From Cycas panzhihuaensis (taxonomy: Eukaryota; Cycadophyta), in assembly GCA_023213395.1 (NCBI GenBank), contig CM041465.1, positions 74,841,741-74,905,740 of the forward strand: a stretch of DNA of 64,000 bases, written 5' to 3'. This document shows positions 1 to 10,870 of the stretch, in pieces. Each line of letters starts with the position of its first letter. Within the stretch, counting starts at the first letter, position 1. The translations under genes were made by a program, and so were the position numbers. Below the pieces are notes generated by a model, which saw only the letters and a program-made list of their open reading frames with translations, ran no database searches and had not been told where the DNA came from.

Positions 1-2218
1 CAAGTTATGCAAGGAGTGATTAGTAACCAATAAAATTTCTACATGAATCTTTTCATCATCTATCTCCCATTGCAGTTTGGATGCGACACCTATAGGAGTT
101 ATTGGAGCAGATTCACTGGAAGTAAATATTGTGGCTATTGCAGGTATAATAGGTATAGGCTACAAGTTGACTTTCTAAAGGCCTTTGTACTTTACAGTAT
201 TTTTAACTTTACTGTACCATAAATCCTAATTTTCTTTGCCTTTCAATATGCTATCAACGTTCTACTTGAATTAAGATGACATGGTGATGATGAAGAAGTA
301 GAAGAGATGATAGACGCATATGCCACTGGCACGTGTGGCTAGTATACCTAGTGTAGTAGGGATATAGAAATGAATGCTATGATGAGAGTCAAGCAATGAT
401 TAAGTATTTTTTAAAAACTATAAAAAATAAGTATAAGCAATGATGCAAGAGCAAGGCCTAATATAGAGCTGGCAAAGAGTGGTGATGTGTCATGCCACTT
501 ACCTCTAACTTATGTCCAAATATAGGTGAGGTTTTGATGCCTAAGGCTTCTAGTATATGATTAGGGCCTTCACATATGATACTCATACCTGCGCTTAGTG
601 ATGAAATCCAAGTAACAGTGGAGCCTAGGTACTCCTAGTCTTCACCTAGTTCACCAGTGAGTAGCTATATACCTTCTTTGAAGAGTCAAATGGTACGTGT
701 GTATCCCACAGCTATGATAGATATTGGATCGGGTTAATTTTAATCTTTCATTAAGGTTTTCAGTTTTCCTAGGTGGTTATTAGGATTATCCCTAATTGGA
801 GGCCATAGGTATGGCTAACTTATTCTTTTACCACTATTTCGATTAATACTAGACCTAGTATGGAACTCACACTTCCCTTAGGGCCCAAACTTTAGCTAAT
901 TGTGGTCTATTTCAAGTAAGACAAGAATGTGCACAAGTCAAGAACTGGTGGTATAAATTGTAAAGATGAGATTCCTTTTAGGAATAATGTAAGTTATTTC
1001 TGAATAACTAAAAGCTAAAATGGAAAGTTGTCAAATGTGCTTGCTTTCCTTTCATTCTTACTTTATTATTGTTGCTATTTTATGTGATACTTTATGCTAT
1101 GTGTGTAAATAGAAAAAACATGCTAGATTTAGTAGGAGAACTAGATGTTGCTTTCGATCTAAGGTTTCCCTTGCTTTAGTATAATATTTCTTAATATGTT
1201 TTAGAAATTTCAATACAAAAGCCACAAATGGATAAAAAGTAGATCAACTTACCACTAAAATACTAATTTTTCTAAATCTAGATGCATGCTATTTTGCCCT
1301 ATTTTGTGATTTTTTTTACAAAATTTACAAATAATGATAAATGGGTAAAATTTTCTAAAAATTAGATATATGAAAACCTAAATGATGGAATTTGAATTTA
1401 TGGAAAAAGAAAAATATGTTCAAAATATTATTTCTAGTAAGGTAATGAAGTTAGATTTCTGAAAAGGCATAAAAATGTTTTGTTAAAAAAAAACATAAAA
1501 GCAAAATCTAGCTAGATCCACTACCTCAGAATCTGAACTTTAATATGTTAAAAGTTGCATCTTAACATGTACATCAACTTTTCTTTCTGCACCATCTCCA
1601 AAATCAGCCAAAAAATGGCCCAAAATGCCCTCACAATGTCTTTTATGGGGTTGAGTAGGCAAATTCAACATCCGTGAGAAAACTGCAAAGATCTCATTAA
1701 CCGTTGAATGAAATTTGATGAGATTTATCTTAAAATACTCCTAAGATATAAATCTACTATATACTTCAAAAAACTTTTAGATTTTTAGTTCATGTTTAAA
1801 AGATTTCATTGAGAAAAGTAGCTTAAATTACTTATCTATAAATTTTAACCTTTTCTTTTAGCTAAAACTCATTATTTTAGTCTGAATTTGAAGCTATTCT
1901 AGAAGATAAAAATGATCCTCTTAGTAAGGCAACCCTACACGCTAAATTTTATCAAAATCTGAGATGGTCAAAATTTTCATAAAAGTTTAGGCCTTTAAAG
2001 TTTCTAGGGTTGTTCCGACAACCAAATGGCTTAAAAAACCTCTATTTTTCACCTCTAAAATTTTTCACACATAGAAAAGTAGCAACATACAAAGTAATAT
2101 AATTTTAAGTTATCAAAATTTTAAAAATGATAAATACACTCTCAATACTTCACGTTGAATGTGAAAGAGATGCAAAATGACTCCATGCAATTAAAATGGA
2201 TTGAATAATCCCCTTCTA
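1..2218 (-). mobile_element. Cop-H: untranslated leader of a minus-strand Ty1/copia element, cut by the left edge
   Basis: AT-rich sequence lying on the internal side of a minus-strand PBS and LTR. No long ORF is open on either strand. Its best anchor is a segment at 537-737 that matches, in the opposite window orientation, the leader of Cop-A at 13779-13997; both are therefore antisense to their own element. This and the LTR resemblance make it a relative of Cop-A, whose leader is also about 2 kb. Gag would lie left of base 1. Nothing else is recognisable here. Confidence 0.6.
537..737 (+). pseudogene. Decayed ORF conserved in copia leaders, antisense to the element
   Basis: Reading from ATG 537 to TAA 735 gives about 66 codons interrupted by a TGA and a TAG. 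It clearly corresponds to the open 72-codon minus-strand ORF at 13779-13997 in the Cop-A leader: both contain DEIQVT.EPRY, a Ser/Pro-rich stretch, SSYIP.LKS and a conserved initiator. The product is not recognised. It may be a captured host exon or a short antisense ORF of this copia family. Conservation at protein level between two diverged copies is what makes it notable. Confidence 0.45.
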
Positions 2219-2230
2219 GCTCTGATACCA
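2219..2230 (-). other. Primer binding site of Cop-H (initiator tRNA-Met)
   Basis: The plus strand reads GCTCTGATACCA, so the element strand carries TGGTATCAGAGC, the usual plant copia PBS for initiator tRNA-Met. The LTR begins 2 bases to the right, which fixes the element as minus-strand. Confidence 0.85.
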
Positions 2231-2232
2231 CA

Positions 2233-2542
2233 TAAAGGAAGGATGGATCTAGGGAATAAATCACTCACATACACATAATGGCAATGGAAAATGAAAAAAG
2301 ATGAAACAAAATATGAGGGCAAGATTGGAGGTGAGAATGAATAAAGACTCCCTCCTTGAGATTTTACCTTTTATTATTGAGGGTGAGCATTAGGGTTAGG
2401 ATTTTTCTGCCTAATGACATGGACCTAAAATTACATCTAAATGTATATAAAGTACATTTCATTGAGAGACTAATGCTAACAATATGTCCTAAGGCCACTT
2501 AATTAATCTACACAAATGACCTTAATATATTAACCTCTTTCA
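2233..2542 (-). repeat. 5' LTR of Cop-H
   Basis: About 310 bp between the PBS and CTCTTTCA. The left terminus reads TA, probably a mutated TG; the right terminus is CA. It shares scattered blocks with the reverse complement of the Cop-A LTR (segments around AAGAATGAAT, TTTTATATTA and the ACATTAG.GTTAGG block), so the two are family relatives. The 3' LTR lies outside the window, so boundaries rest on termini and PBS only. Confidence 0.65.
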
Positions 2543-2671
2543 CAAAGTTCTCTACATCTAAAATATGGCCTTCTATGGTGGGCACACTTCTGGCAATCTA
2601 AATACTACATGACTTATTGGAATGAGTTCATTTTTATTCTTTGACAACATATTAATTAAGTACTACTTAGA

Positions 2672-3124
2672 GAGAAGCAAGTAGAGGCCAAGTAAGAAGA
2701 AGAACGCTCTATTGATCATGTTGATAATTTAGGGGCTTCATCAAAAGAGGATACAAAGGTGATTCCTTCAACCACTTTTGCAATAGTCATTGAATCCAAT
2801 TATATAAAGACTAACAGTAGATATGAGAACTCAAGCAAAGATATTAATGCCCAACTTGATAATATTAAACACTAGATGAAACAAACTAATGATATCATTC
2901 ATAAGTTTATGACCAAGTAGGAAGACCTTGAAGCCTCTAGTTTGTTGCAAGCATTAGATGAAGGTTCTCTTCTAGATAAATGTGAGAATATTCCATCCAT
3001 AGAAACTATTAAGACTCCTCTTATGATTGCACGTGTAAAGTAGGAAGATAAGGGAATTACATTATGTATGGATATTGAACATATGGAAATCTTACTTGAT
3101 GGTGGAGACCCTTCTCCCTTATAA
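2672..3124 (+). pseudogene. Decayed unknown ORF in the 3' part of a plus-strand LTR element
   Basis: One frame reads 151 codons to TAA 3122-3124, broken only by a TAA, three TAGs and no frameshift; each broken codon looks like a former CAA or CAG. The product is hydrophilic and acidic, with stretches such as SIDHVDNLGASS, MKQTNDIIHKFMT and DIEHMEILLDGGD. I do not recognise a domain. It lies about 340 bp before a polypurine tract and 3' LTR, so it may be the end of pol or an accessory ORF. The element is cut on its left by the Cop-H LTR at 2542, which suggests Cop-H inserted into it. Confidence 0.4.
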
Positions 3125-3452
3125 ATTTCCCTTACCAAATAGAACCTATAGATTTTAAAGCAAAATTGGAGCCTAAACTTTTAGATAGAGAACTCATTAT
3201 CATGTACATAGGGCCTATAATAGAATTTTCAACTATATATTTTGTTATTTTACTATACTTTAGGGCCATATCTTTTTGACATGCATTCCAATTCATGCAA
3301 GAAAGTGTACAACCAACATTACTCTCCTCTAGTGAAGGGTGTAGTAGCAATTTTCATGTATCAATATAAAGATGATCCATCCACATTAACATTGTAGTAG
3401 AAGCTTGAGGTGGTTACATCAAGTTTTCTATGATTAAGGGCAACCACCTCTT

Positions 3453-3466
3453 AAAGGAGAAGGGAA
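3453..3466 (+). other. Polypurine tract of a plus-strand LTR element
   Basis: AAAGGAGAAGGGAA lies immediately before the TG that starts the LTR at 3467, as expected for the second-strand primer. Confidence 0.65.
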
Positions 3467-3828
3467 TGTTATGGTCCCCTCAATCTAGGGATGGTTTAGA
3501 CTAGTAGGTTAATGTTATATAATTAATAGTAGTATCATCTCATGTTAATAAACTTTATTAACTCATGTACATACTTAAATATAGAGCAACCCTATGAGTT
3601 AATAATGATATGGTAATTAATATAAGTGAGTAGTTAGTGTGAGGTTTAAGAGTAATAAGTTTATGAATTTGCATATTTTATCTATAAAAGTACCCTCCTA
3701 TGTATTGTAAGGACTTATGCCATTTTCTAATACAATATTATTGACTCTTCAATGAAGATCAATATTCTAATCTACATTTATTTGCTTGGATTTCATTAGG
3801 GTTTAATTGCATATTCTTGAATGTTACA
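3467..3828 (+). repeat. 3' LTR of a plus-strand LTR element
   Basis: A 362 bp unit starting TGTTATGGTC and ending ATGTTACA, directly after a polypurine tract. It holds a TATA-like CTATAAAAG at 3682-3690 and, downstream, an AATAC-rich stretch suitable for 3' end formation. There is no second copy in the window to compare, so the call rests on termini, tract and promoter-like core. Confidence 0.6.
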
Positions 3829-4396
3829 GTAACAAAGGCTAGACCTATTACAAAAGGGGCATATTTCTTTAACTTTTAAGTTTAAAAATTTAAGTTAGAT
3901 TTTGAACTTAAAAGTCCATATCCTCTAATACAGTGTGACTCATTTAGTCTGCCATTAACTTGAGCTTTGTACCTTGATCTTAAGGCACCTATGCTTGTAA
4001 ATAGAGATTCTATTATGCAAGAACTAAAGGCCTTGTCTCTTTTATAATACTAGTTATCCATCTTCCCCTATACTTTAAATAGTTGTTTAGTACTGATTGG
4101 ATGTTAGTCAAATTATTTCTTCTTTTTAAAACTCTTGCTTTATTTATTTTTTTAGAATTTGGCAATATCATACTCTCAAATTAATATTGATACCACCAAA
4201 TTTTTTTGCAGTATTACAACATTATGGCTTGTTCTATGGTAGTACTACTAAAATTTTGGTAGCATCATAATATTATATCTTAGTGTTTGGTGGTACCACT
4301 AAAATTATGGTACTGTTAGTGTTAATGTTGTGATATTAGTCTAATTTTGGTGGTTTTAATAGTGTGAACTTGGAATTTGGAAAAAATGATATTTTC
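3829..4396. other. AT-rich spacer with short imperfect repeats
   Basis: No coding sequence recognised. From about 4188 to 4370 a motif of the type GGTAGTACCACTAAAATT recurs imperfectly at least three times. The left part adjoins the LTR end; the right part is downstream of the minus-strand ORF ending at 4397 and may be its 3' untranslated region. Confidence 0.4.
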
Positions 4397-5364
4397 TTAG
4401 TGTTTTATTTTTATTTTAGCTTTTTTTACCAAACCCAATATGGCCAGGAATATTATAGGCCAAAAATACAATAGTTTCTTATGTAAAACCATGTTTTACA
4501 ATGCCCTATTTAATTCTGAAAGCTCATTTAGTTTGGAGTCCTTGGTCATTTCATTCACCTTAGGTTACTCCTTGTTTTGAAACTGCATCTTTTCTCACTT
4601 TGAGCCTTGAGCACTTCATCTTTAATTATTCTTATTCTGGAGAAATTCTTAATACTTGTTTACATTATAGCTTACTTGTGGAAGAAGTTTGGTGGCTTTC
4701 TCTTAGTTCTTAGTGCTGTTGGATGGCTCAAAGTGTTGACAATTGATTACTTGTGGCGGTTCATCACTCGAATCTAGTTTCTTAAGGCTTGATCTTGAAG
4801 ATTTGGCTTATTGAAGTGGTTTTTATTCATGACTTGGTTGCCTAACTTGTTCTAATAATCAATAACTTCTTATTACCTAAATTTCCTTACTTTTTTCTTT
4901 GATTTTGCAAGTAGTTCATTAATAGTTTTATCTTTTCTCTTATCTTTTAGGTAATTCTTCCATTGAAGCATTAATATCTCTTGTTTCCTTAAGAGTTTTA
5001 GTGGTTATAAGCATAAATCTCATCTCAAATAATGCTCAAGCATTTTTCATTGCTTGTTACATATTGAATTAGAGTTTTCTTACTTACCTTCCTTCTATTT
5101 CATTCACTTTTCTTATTATTTTAATACATGTTTCTCACGCTTCATGGTTGGATAGTTCTTGTTTCCCTCTTTCTTACTACTTGTTTGCCTTGTTGTGATT
5201 TGAATGAATTGTTTTCTAATTTGCATACTTGTTTGAAGTTCATCTTGTTTGTTGTCACTTAAGGTTGTTTGGGGTTTTCGTATTGATGTGGGCTTACTTC
5301 TTTCATGTTGCTTGAGGTTTAGTATTATTATCTTTTTTTTTCTTATGATTGGACTTCTAATCAA
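4397..5364 (-). pseudogene. Decayed coiled-coil protein with C-terminal membrane anchor (env-like candidate)
   Basis: Reading leftward, one frame runs from about 5110 to TAA 4397-4399 for roughly 237 codons, interrupted only by TAA, TAG and TGA codons. A second open frame upstream (5116-5364) joins it through one frameshift near 5150, giving about 320 codons. The protein is charged and Gln/Lys-rich, with helical stretches such as CIKIIRKVNEIEG and LKETRDINASMEEL, then a Ser-rich linker (SSRSSLKKLDSSDEPP), a heptad-like segment (KLNELSELNRAL), and finally LLYFWPIIFLAILGLV followed by KKAKIKIK. A coiled coil plus C-terminal hydrophobic anchor recalls the env-like ORFs of some plant LTR elements (SIRE1, Athila types), but there is no sequence match I can claim. 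A captured host gene is the alternative. The parent element is not identified. Confidence 0.5.
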
Positions 5365-7150
5365 GGGGCTTTACTTGGGTTATGATGTTATTTGTGACCA
5401 ATCTCCCTATTTCTTTTTCCACCATCTTAAATTGCATGTATATTACTTCACTACCTTATTCACTTGCTAGTGTTACAAGGGGATTCCTTGTCCTTCTGAG
5501 CATAGATCTAAGGTTCCTACCCATCTTTTAGATATGATTTATATAAATTGATCTTTCATACATTTGATTACTTTTCACTCTTAGAGATCATTTGTAAGTT
5601 GTCTTTTGTTTAGGTAGTGAATATATATTTCTTTTGAGTAATAGGAGTAGGTTTACATTTATTCTTTTAATGTTCATTTCATTTTGATGCTTTGAGTATC
5701 AAAGGAATTTATCTAGCATCCCTTTTCATAACCTTTCCTTATTTGGTGGTGTGCTACATATTTTTTTCCTTCGAAGTACTTTTTAACCTAAAAAACATAC
5801 CTTCAAGCATAAAGGAAAAAAGTGAAAACAAAATTAAAAAACCATGAAGCAAAAAATAAATAAAAATCAAAGGGAAATCCCTTTCATCTCTCATCCTCTC
5901 TCTCTATTCCCCCCCCCCCCCCCCCCCGCCCCAGAATGTGGTTAACTAGAGGAAGAAAAGTGTAAATGCATTTGGAGTCCATAGTTTTCTAGTTACGTAT
6001 TGCTTGTATACATGTTGCATGGTCATGTGTCTGAATTTGCTTTTTTTTTTTAATACCTTGCTTAGTATACTAAGGTAGTTATGCTTACTTGCTTTCTTAT
6101 TTTATCTTTCCATTTTCTTGATTTTGGCTATCTGTTGTGGGAAATGCACCCACAAAGTAGTCACACCTACATACACAAGTTCAATCTTTAGAATAGATCT
6201 AACTTGCTATTGGTGTATTATGTGAAAGAGGATGAAGAGATATAAGGAGATAGTTTCCTATTCTAGGTGGTGATATAAGGAGAACTAGGGAATCCTTAGT
6301 TTTTTAGTATTATTACCCTTAGTGGTTACCTATCATTTTTTATAAGTCATTGAGTCATTGTATGCCTTTTGAGGTTTCTCATTCCTCTAAGTTTTAAGTA
6401 TAGGTACAATACACACATGTGTTAGGTAAAGACCTCTCAACATAAGGGATAAGAAACAATAGTAGAGTGACTTATTCAATCCTTCTTGTTTCTTGTCTAT
6501 ATCATTTTTTTATACTTATTTTTCTTCTTGTTCCCTTTTGAGTCGTGATTTAGTCTTTCCCTACCTATTCAAGTCATATCTCACTTGAGTTAAAGATAGT
6601 CTTACTTCTACTTATGTCACCATCCCCTATTCCACTCCATCTCTCAATAGGAGGGCTAGCTTACCCACGACCACCTAAATCCCAAGAAAATATTCTAGTA
6701 GCCTTACTGGGGAGGAATCAAATGTGCTTCCTCTTCTAATCATATTCTTACCCTCTCTTGATTTTATAGAGTCTATCCTCCTCTTTCTGTCTGTTCTCTT
6801 ATTCTTTGATTCTACTTCTTATTTTACTATTTACAATGGTGAACATAAAGAAACCCTCCACCTTTAAGGTTGAAGTAATCCTAAATTAGATTTACTTTCA
6901 TAAAGATAAAAGAAAACTCAAATGAAAGTTGAATAAAAGCTTCTAAGAGCTCAATGTTACAAAGACCTAAAATGAATTAACTCATAAAAGATGATTTACA
7001 AGTGAATAATAGTACTTTATTCATAGGTATCATATTTAACCATCCTTAAAACACTTGACTTCCTAATAATAAAAATAACTTCTAATAAGATGCCTATATC
7101 CTAATAATAATTGAGTTTGACTTCTAATAAATAATTTTATTGATTCTTAT
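5365..7150. other. AT-rich spacer, probably including the 3' untranslated end or LTR of Chromo-F
   Basis: No coding sequence recognised. It contains a 19-base C homopolymer at 5909-5927 flanked by CT-rich sequence, and a TG-initiated block at about 6133 (TGTTGTGGGAAATGCACC) that could start an LTR. Since the other LTR of Chromo-F lies beyond the right edge, the LTR boundary cannot be confirmed. Confidence 0.35.
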
Positions 7151-8035
7151 AATTGTCTTCGGTCATAAGAGGTCCCTTCTCTTAGAAAACGTGCTTTAGC
7201 CACAAAGTGTAGGTAATGATGGGTGACCTGGGATGAATTATTTATTTTTGCAAGTTACCTCTTATTGCAGTAGCCTTTTCCATTTAATCAAGTATTCTAT
7301 AATGTTTTACAATCTAAGTTTATGTTGACAGGTATCCACAATGGCTTTAGATTCCATAACGATCTTCCTCTTCTCATTTGTCTTCAATAGTTTAGTTGTC
7401 CTCCCTATGTGATATCCTACCTTTCATTTAATATTAGACATATGAAAGACTTTGTAAATCCTACTTCCTTCTAGTATATCAAGGGCGTAACTTACTTCTC
7501 CAACTTTTTTTTTTTAAATTTTATATGGGCTATAAAATATTGGTGATAGTTTATATTTACTTTACTATTTGAGAGAAGTTTGTTTATATAGTTGTAGTTT
7601 TATATAAACCCAATATTTTTCCTTAAATTATCTTTTAATTCTCTTTTGGTTTATTTTATATTTCACCCGGTTCCATGCAATGTTATAGTTTTTCTTGACT
7701 TTTTCTAAAATTAACTTAGATTATGTTATGCATTCCTCTTTTACTAGGGTTTTTGTTATATTTTAAATATAGTCCATTGGTGTAGTAAGTGGGTAACTAT
7801 ATAATTCCATGAAGGGTGTTGTTTTAATGGATGCGTGGTAATTAGTGTTATACCAATATTTAGCCAAGTGAATCCATTCTACCCACATGGACTGGTTATC
7901 TCCAACATAACAATATAGGTATGTTTCAAAAACTTTATTGACTACTTTAACTTGTCCATATATTTTGGGATGGTATGTTGTGCTTATAGTGGGTTGGGTC
8001 CTTACTGAATTGAATAGATCCTTATAAGATGATTA
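7150..8035 (-). pseudogene. Chromo-F integrase C-terminal part with chromodomain (Ty3/gypsy chromovirus)
   Basis: Read leftward from 8035, the frame gives KDLFNSVRTQPTISTTYHP, then a GQV.VVNKVFETYLYCYVGD block, W.EW.HLAKYWYNTNYH and TTPFMELY, the classic end of a Ty3 integrase core. The TYHP..GQ block is where the catalytic Glu should follow. Further left come VGEVSYALDILEGSRI and VFHMSNIK (the GPY/F-type region), then a chromodomain remnant (EYLIKWKRL) and a tail with FSKRRDLL. The chromodomain marks a chromovirus, in which it is thought to guide integration to particular chromatin. The N-terminal half of the same integrase lies at 61519-61890, on the other side of Cop-C. Stops and frame changes make it dead. 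Confidence 0.8.
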
Positions 8036-8040
8036 AATAG

Positions 8041-8382
8041 TGTTAACATGCCAATTATTTATTAAGCCATCAATTAATGTTAATGTGATGGTTCAATTAA
8101 ATATGATTAATGAAATGGTATGAGTTATGTGGAGGGTTATAACCCTTGTTAATGAAAACTCTTGGAAGGATATAAAATCTTGGAGCCCTTATATATTCAT
8201 ATCAAGTAAGTAATAATCAATGTGATCAATAGATATTTGTAGCAAGTTTTTCCCTAAAAGGGTTTTCCATATATATCCTATATATTGTGCAACTCTTTTC
8301 TGTTTTATCTTGTTTGCTTACTGTGTATGGTAAAAGATTCTATAGATGTAAACATATATGTGTTCATTCATGTTTCTTAACA
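8041..8382 (+). repeat. 5' LTR of Cop-C
   Basis: 342 bp, TGTTAACATG to TTCTTAACA, matching 61170-61513 throughout with many substitutions (about 15 percent by hand). It contains GGATATAAAATC, a TATA-like element near the middle, and is followed at 8383 by a decayed PBS (TGATATCAAAGG against TGGTATCAGAGC). The LTR is also related to that of Cop-D. Confidence 0.85.
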
Positions 8383-8800
8383 TGATATCAAAGGTGTAGG
8401 ATCCTACATAGCTAAAGCTAGAGTTGGGCAGAGTGGTGAGATCATTGGTTTCTAGGTGATGTTATCAAACCCAAGAGTTTTTTTGAGGACTTATCTTCTT
8501 CAAAAACTTGTAGGAGTAGACACTATGATAAATGGTAGTTGAGGAGGTGAAATTCACCTATCAATAAGGTTAAGGAACTATTGGTGTTAAAATTTAGATG
8601 TACAAGCCATATTCATGGAGTAAGTTAGCTTATTGGGGGTCATCCAAAGCTAGTTGGTAAACTATGTCACTAATTGAAGCCAACAAAGAATGTTCTAATG
8701 GAGACTCTATTACGAACCTTTTCCATAACTTAAGGAGGAGACCAAATATTGAATGCACCAAAGAACTTTGAAAGAGATTTATAGTCAAAAGACTATATAA
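8383..8800 (+). mobile_element. Cop-C leader, first part
   Basis: Untranslated leader after the PBS. It aligns recognisably with the Cop-D leader read on the minus strand from 59776 downward (shared blocks CATAGCTAAAGCT, GATCATTGGTT/GATCGTTGGTT, ATTCATGGA and GGGTCATCCAAAGCTA). Similarity fades at about 8700-8800, where foreign sequence begins; the rest of this leader resumes near 50318. Confidence 0.65.
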
Positions 8801-8970
8801 TTGATTGATAAAAATAAGTGATGTCACATATTACATTTGGGCACAAATTTATATGCATATTGAGCCCTTTCACAGAAGGTTGTGCCTTTTCAATACAACC
8901 TATTCATTTAATAAATGATAAATTAAACCCTTTAAGGAGGTTCATAACAATTCCTCCCTCTTAAGATGTT

Positions 8971-10828
8971 TCACCTACGAAACATAGTTGAACAATTGCA
9001 GTCCCTTAAAAATATGTTGTCCTTTATTGTAGTAGAGTTTATTAGGTGATTAGATAGATGTTGCAGGTATTTATTGGAACATTCTTCTAGTTGAAAATCT
9101 TGGCTACATTTTTGGAGTGCTTGTGGTTGCTTCTTGACTTCTTCACCCTGATTCTCATATGGTATGACTTTAGTTTTGTTTGATCTTTTTCTTGATAACA
9201 TAAAGGTTCTTTCTTCTTTATTAAATCATATAAATTGTTCATTCATATTTATTTCGAAGGTTCCAAGTGTACTGAGCCATTTAATACCTAATATAATATC
9301 TACACCTCTGACATCAATGACATAAAAATATTCTATAATACTGACATCGTTTAATGTGAGGTTAAGGTTCTTCATTATACCTTAGATAGAGATTACTTGT
9401 CTTCCTCCAATAGTGACCTAGAAATAAGGAGTCCTTAAAAGGAATAACCTTAGTTGTTATGCACAGTTTCGATCAATAAAATATTATATGCTACCTGAAT
9501 CTATCAAGATTGTTACAATTTTATTTTTGATAGATCCCTACAATTTTAAGATATTTGATTGATTAAAACAGCTCATAAATGATAATGACATTTGTGGATG
9601 GTCATCCTTGAGATTATTGTGGCTTTCTTGATGTTCTGCATGATAAAAATTACCTTGATTATTTTCTGATCCTTGTTCTTCTTCATCAATATTGTTATCT
9701 AGCAGTAATCTGATTGTATATAACTAGTTTTTTTGACATCTATGCCCAAGTTCCTACCTCTCCTCATATCTAAAGCACATGTTTCTTCTTCTTAACTCTT
9801 CTTGTTTTGTTTTTAGTTTTTGAATGATTGGTTTTGTAGGTCAATTCAGATTGATTAATAATTGTTTATGCTGAACACTTGGTAAAGGATTATGTCGACT
9901 AGGTGGAGGAATATAAAGGTTTATGCCAATTTTACATAAGGCATGGTGTTTATCTTCATGTATTTTGGCTAATTATATTGCCTTGTTAAGATCCTTTGGT
10001 TCTTGAATTTTAATGTTAGCTTGGATATCAGTTGCCAAGCCATCTATATATAACTAGATAAATCGATTATTTAGAATGTCTTCTAATACATAACTCAGCC
10101 TTATGAATGTTGCACTGTATTCTTCTACAGAACATATTTATTTTAATCTTTATAAATCATAATAGTAATCATAGTTAGTTATTATTTCAAATCATTTAAT
10201 GAAATAAACAAACAAACTCTTTCCATGTTGGTAATTGATCTCAGAATGAAGTTTGTTCAAGACACTGCCACCATTCACAGTCTATACCATCCATGTGCAG
10301 GGTGGATGAAGAGTCTTGTTCTAGAGGATAAATTTCTACTAAACGAAAGTAATTTTCCATCTGCTAGATCCATACCCTTGGTTCATGTGATTTTCTCTCA
10401 ATGTTGAATTGTTGTATTGTAATTTTTTCTAGTTTTTTCTTTTTTTGTGATTGTATATTTTATAGGTAGTTAAAATATGCCTTGAAACCTATGATCTTTT
10501 GTTTCTTAGGGGATAAACTTTGATATTCATTAAGATATTTTTTGATAGCTTCATTTTTAGTATTAATAGGAGTTTTATGAGGACCTGAATATTTTTTAAC
10601 GGTATGATTTCTAATATGAGATTCTCAACTCATGGCTTCATCCTTAGAATCTAGGACAATCATGTCCTCTTTCTTGCTCGTTGTTATGATTGTCAATTTG
10701 TCTAAAATCTAATGTAAACTATGATTTAGAAGAGCATTTGATGTTTGGAATGCTTCATGGACTGCTTGAGTAATCATTTCGACAATATCCTTTTGGATGG
10801 TGTTGTTTGCCATATCTTTAGTATTCAT
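8971..10828 (-). pseudogene. Ty3/gypsy Gag-protease fragment, minus strand, lacking RT
   Basis: From ATG 10828 leftward: an N-terminal Gag segment (MANNTIQKDIVEMITQAV), a Gag core with W..QMENYFRL near 10300 and LHMDGID, then a zinc knuckle near 9745-9775 (CFRYEER.ELGHRC, second Cys now Tyr). A retroviral-type aspartic protease follows with its LIDSGS motif intact at about 9495-9510, then the protease-RT linker block VRGVDIILGIKWLSTLGTFE. Instead of RT, the frame passes into a Lys/Gln-rich tail ending at MFRR near 8971, after which a purine-rich tract on the minus strand (AAGAGGGAGGAA) may be the PPT. The element seems to have lost RT, RNase H and integrase in one internal deletion. The protease family resembles that of Chromo-F. 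Confidence 0.65.
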
Positions 10829-10870
10829 TATTTTAATAACTGTATAAGTGCGATTCCACCAATTTCCTTC

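Noticed and set aside
5909-5927. Run of 19 C as a polypurine tract on the minus strand
   Set aside because: A pure homopolymer with no LTR terminus beside it; it looks like a slippage-prone mononucleotide run.
6133-6900. Possible LTR starting TGTTGTGGGAAATG
   Set aside because: No partner, PBS or PPT in the window supports it, so it is only mentioned in the spacer entry.
8819-8954. Possible LTR of the Gag-protease fragment, next to an AAGAGGGAGGAA tract on the minus strand
   Set aside because: No convincing match with the candidate LTR end near 10883-11000; left as unproven.
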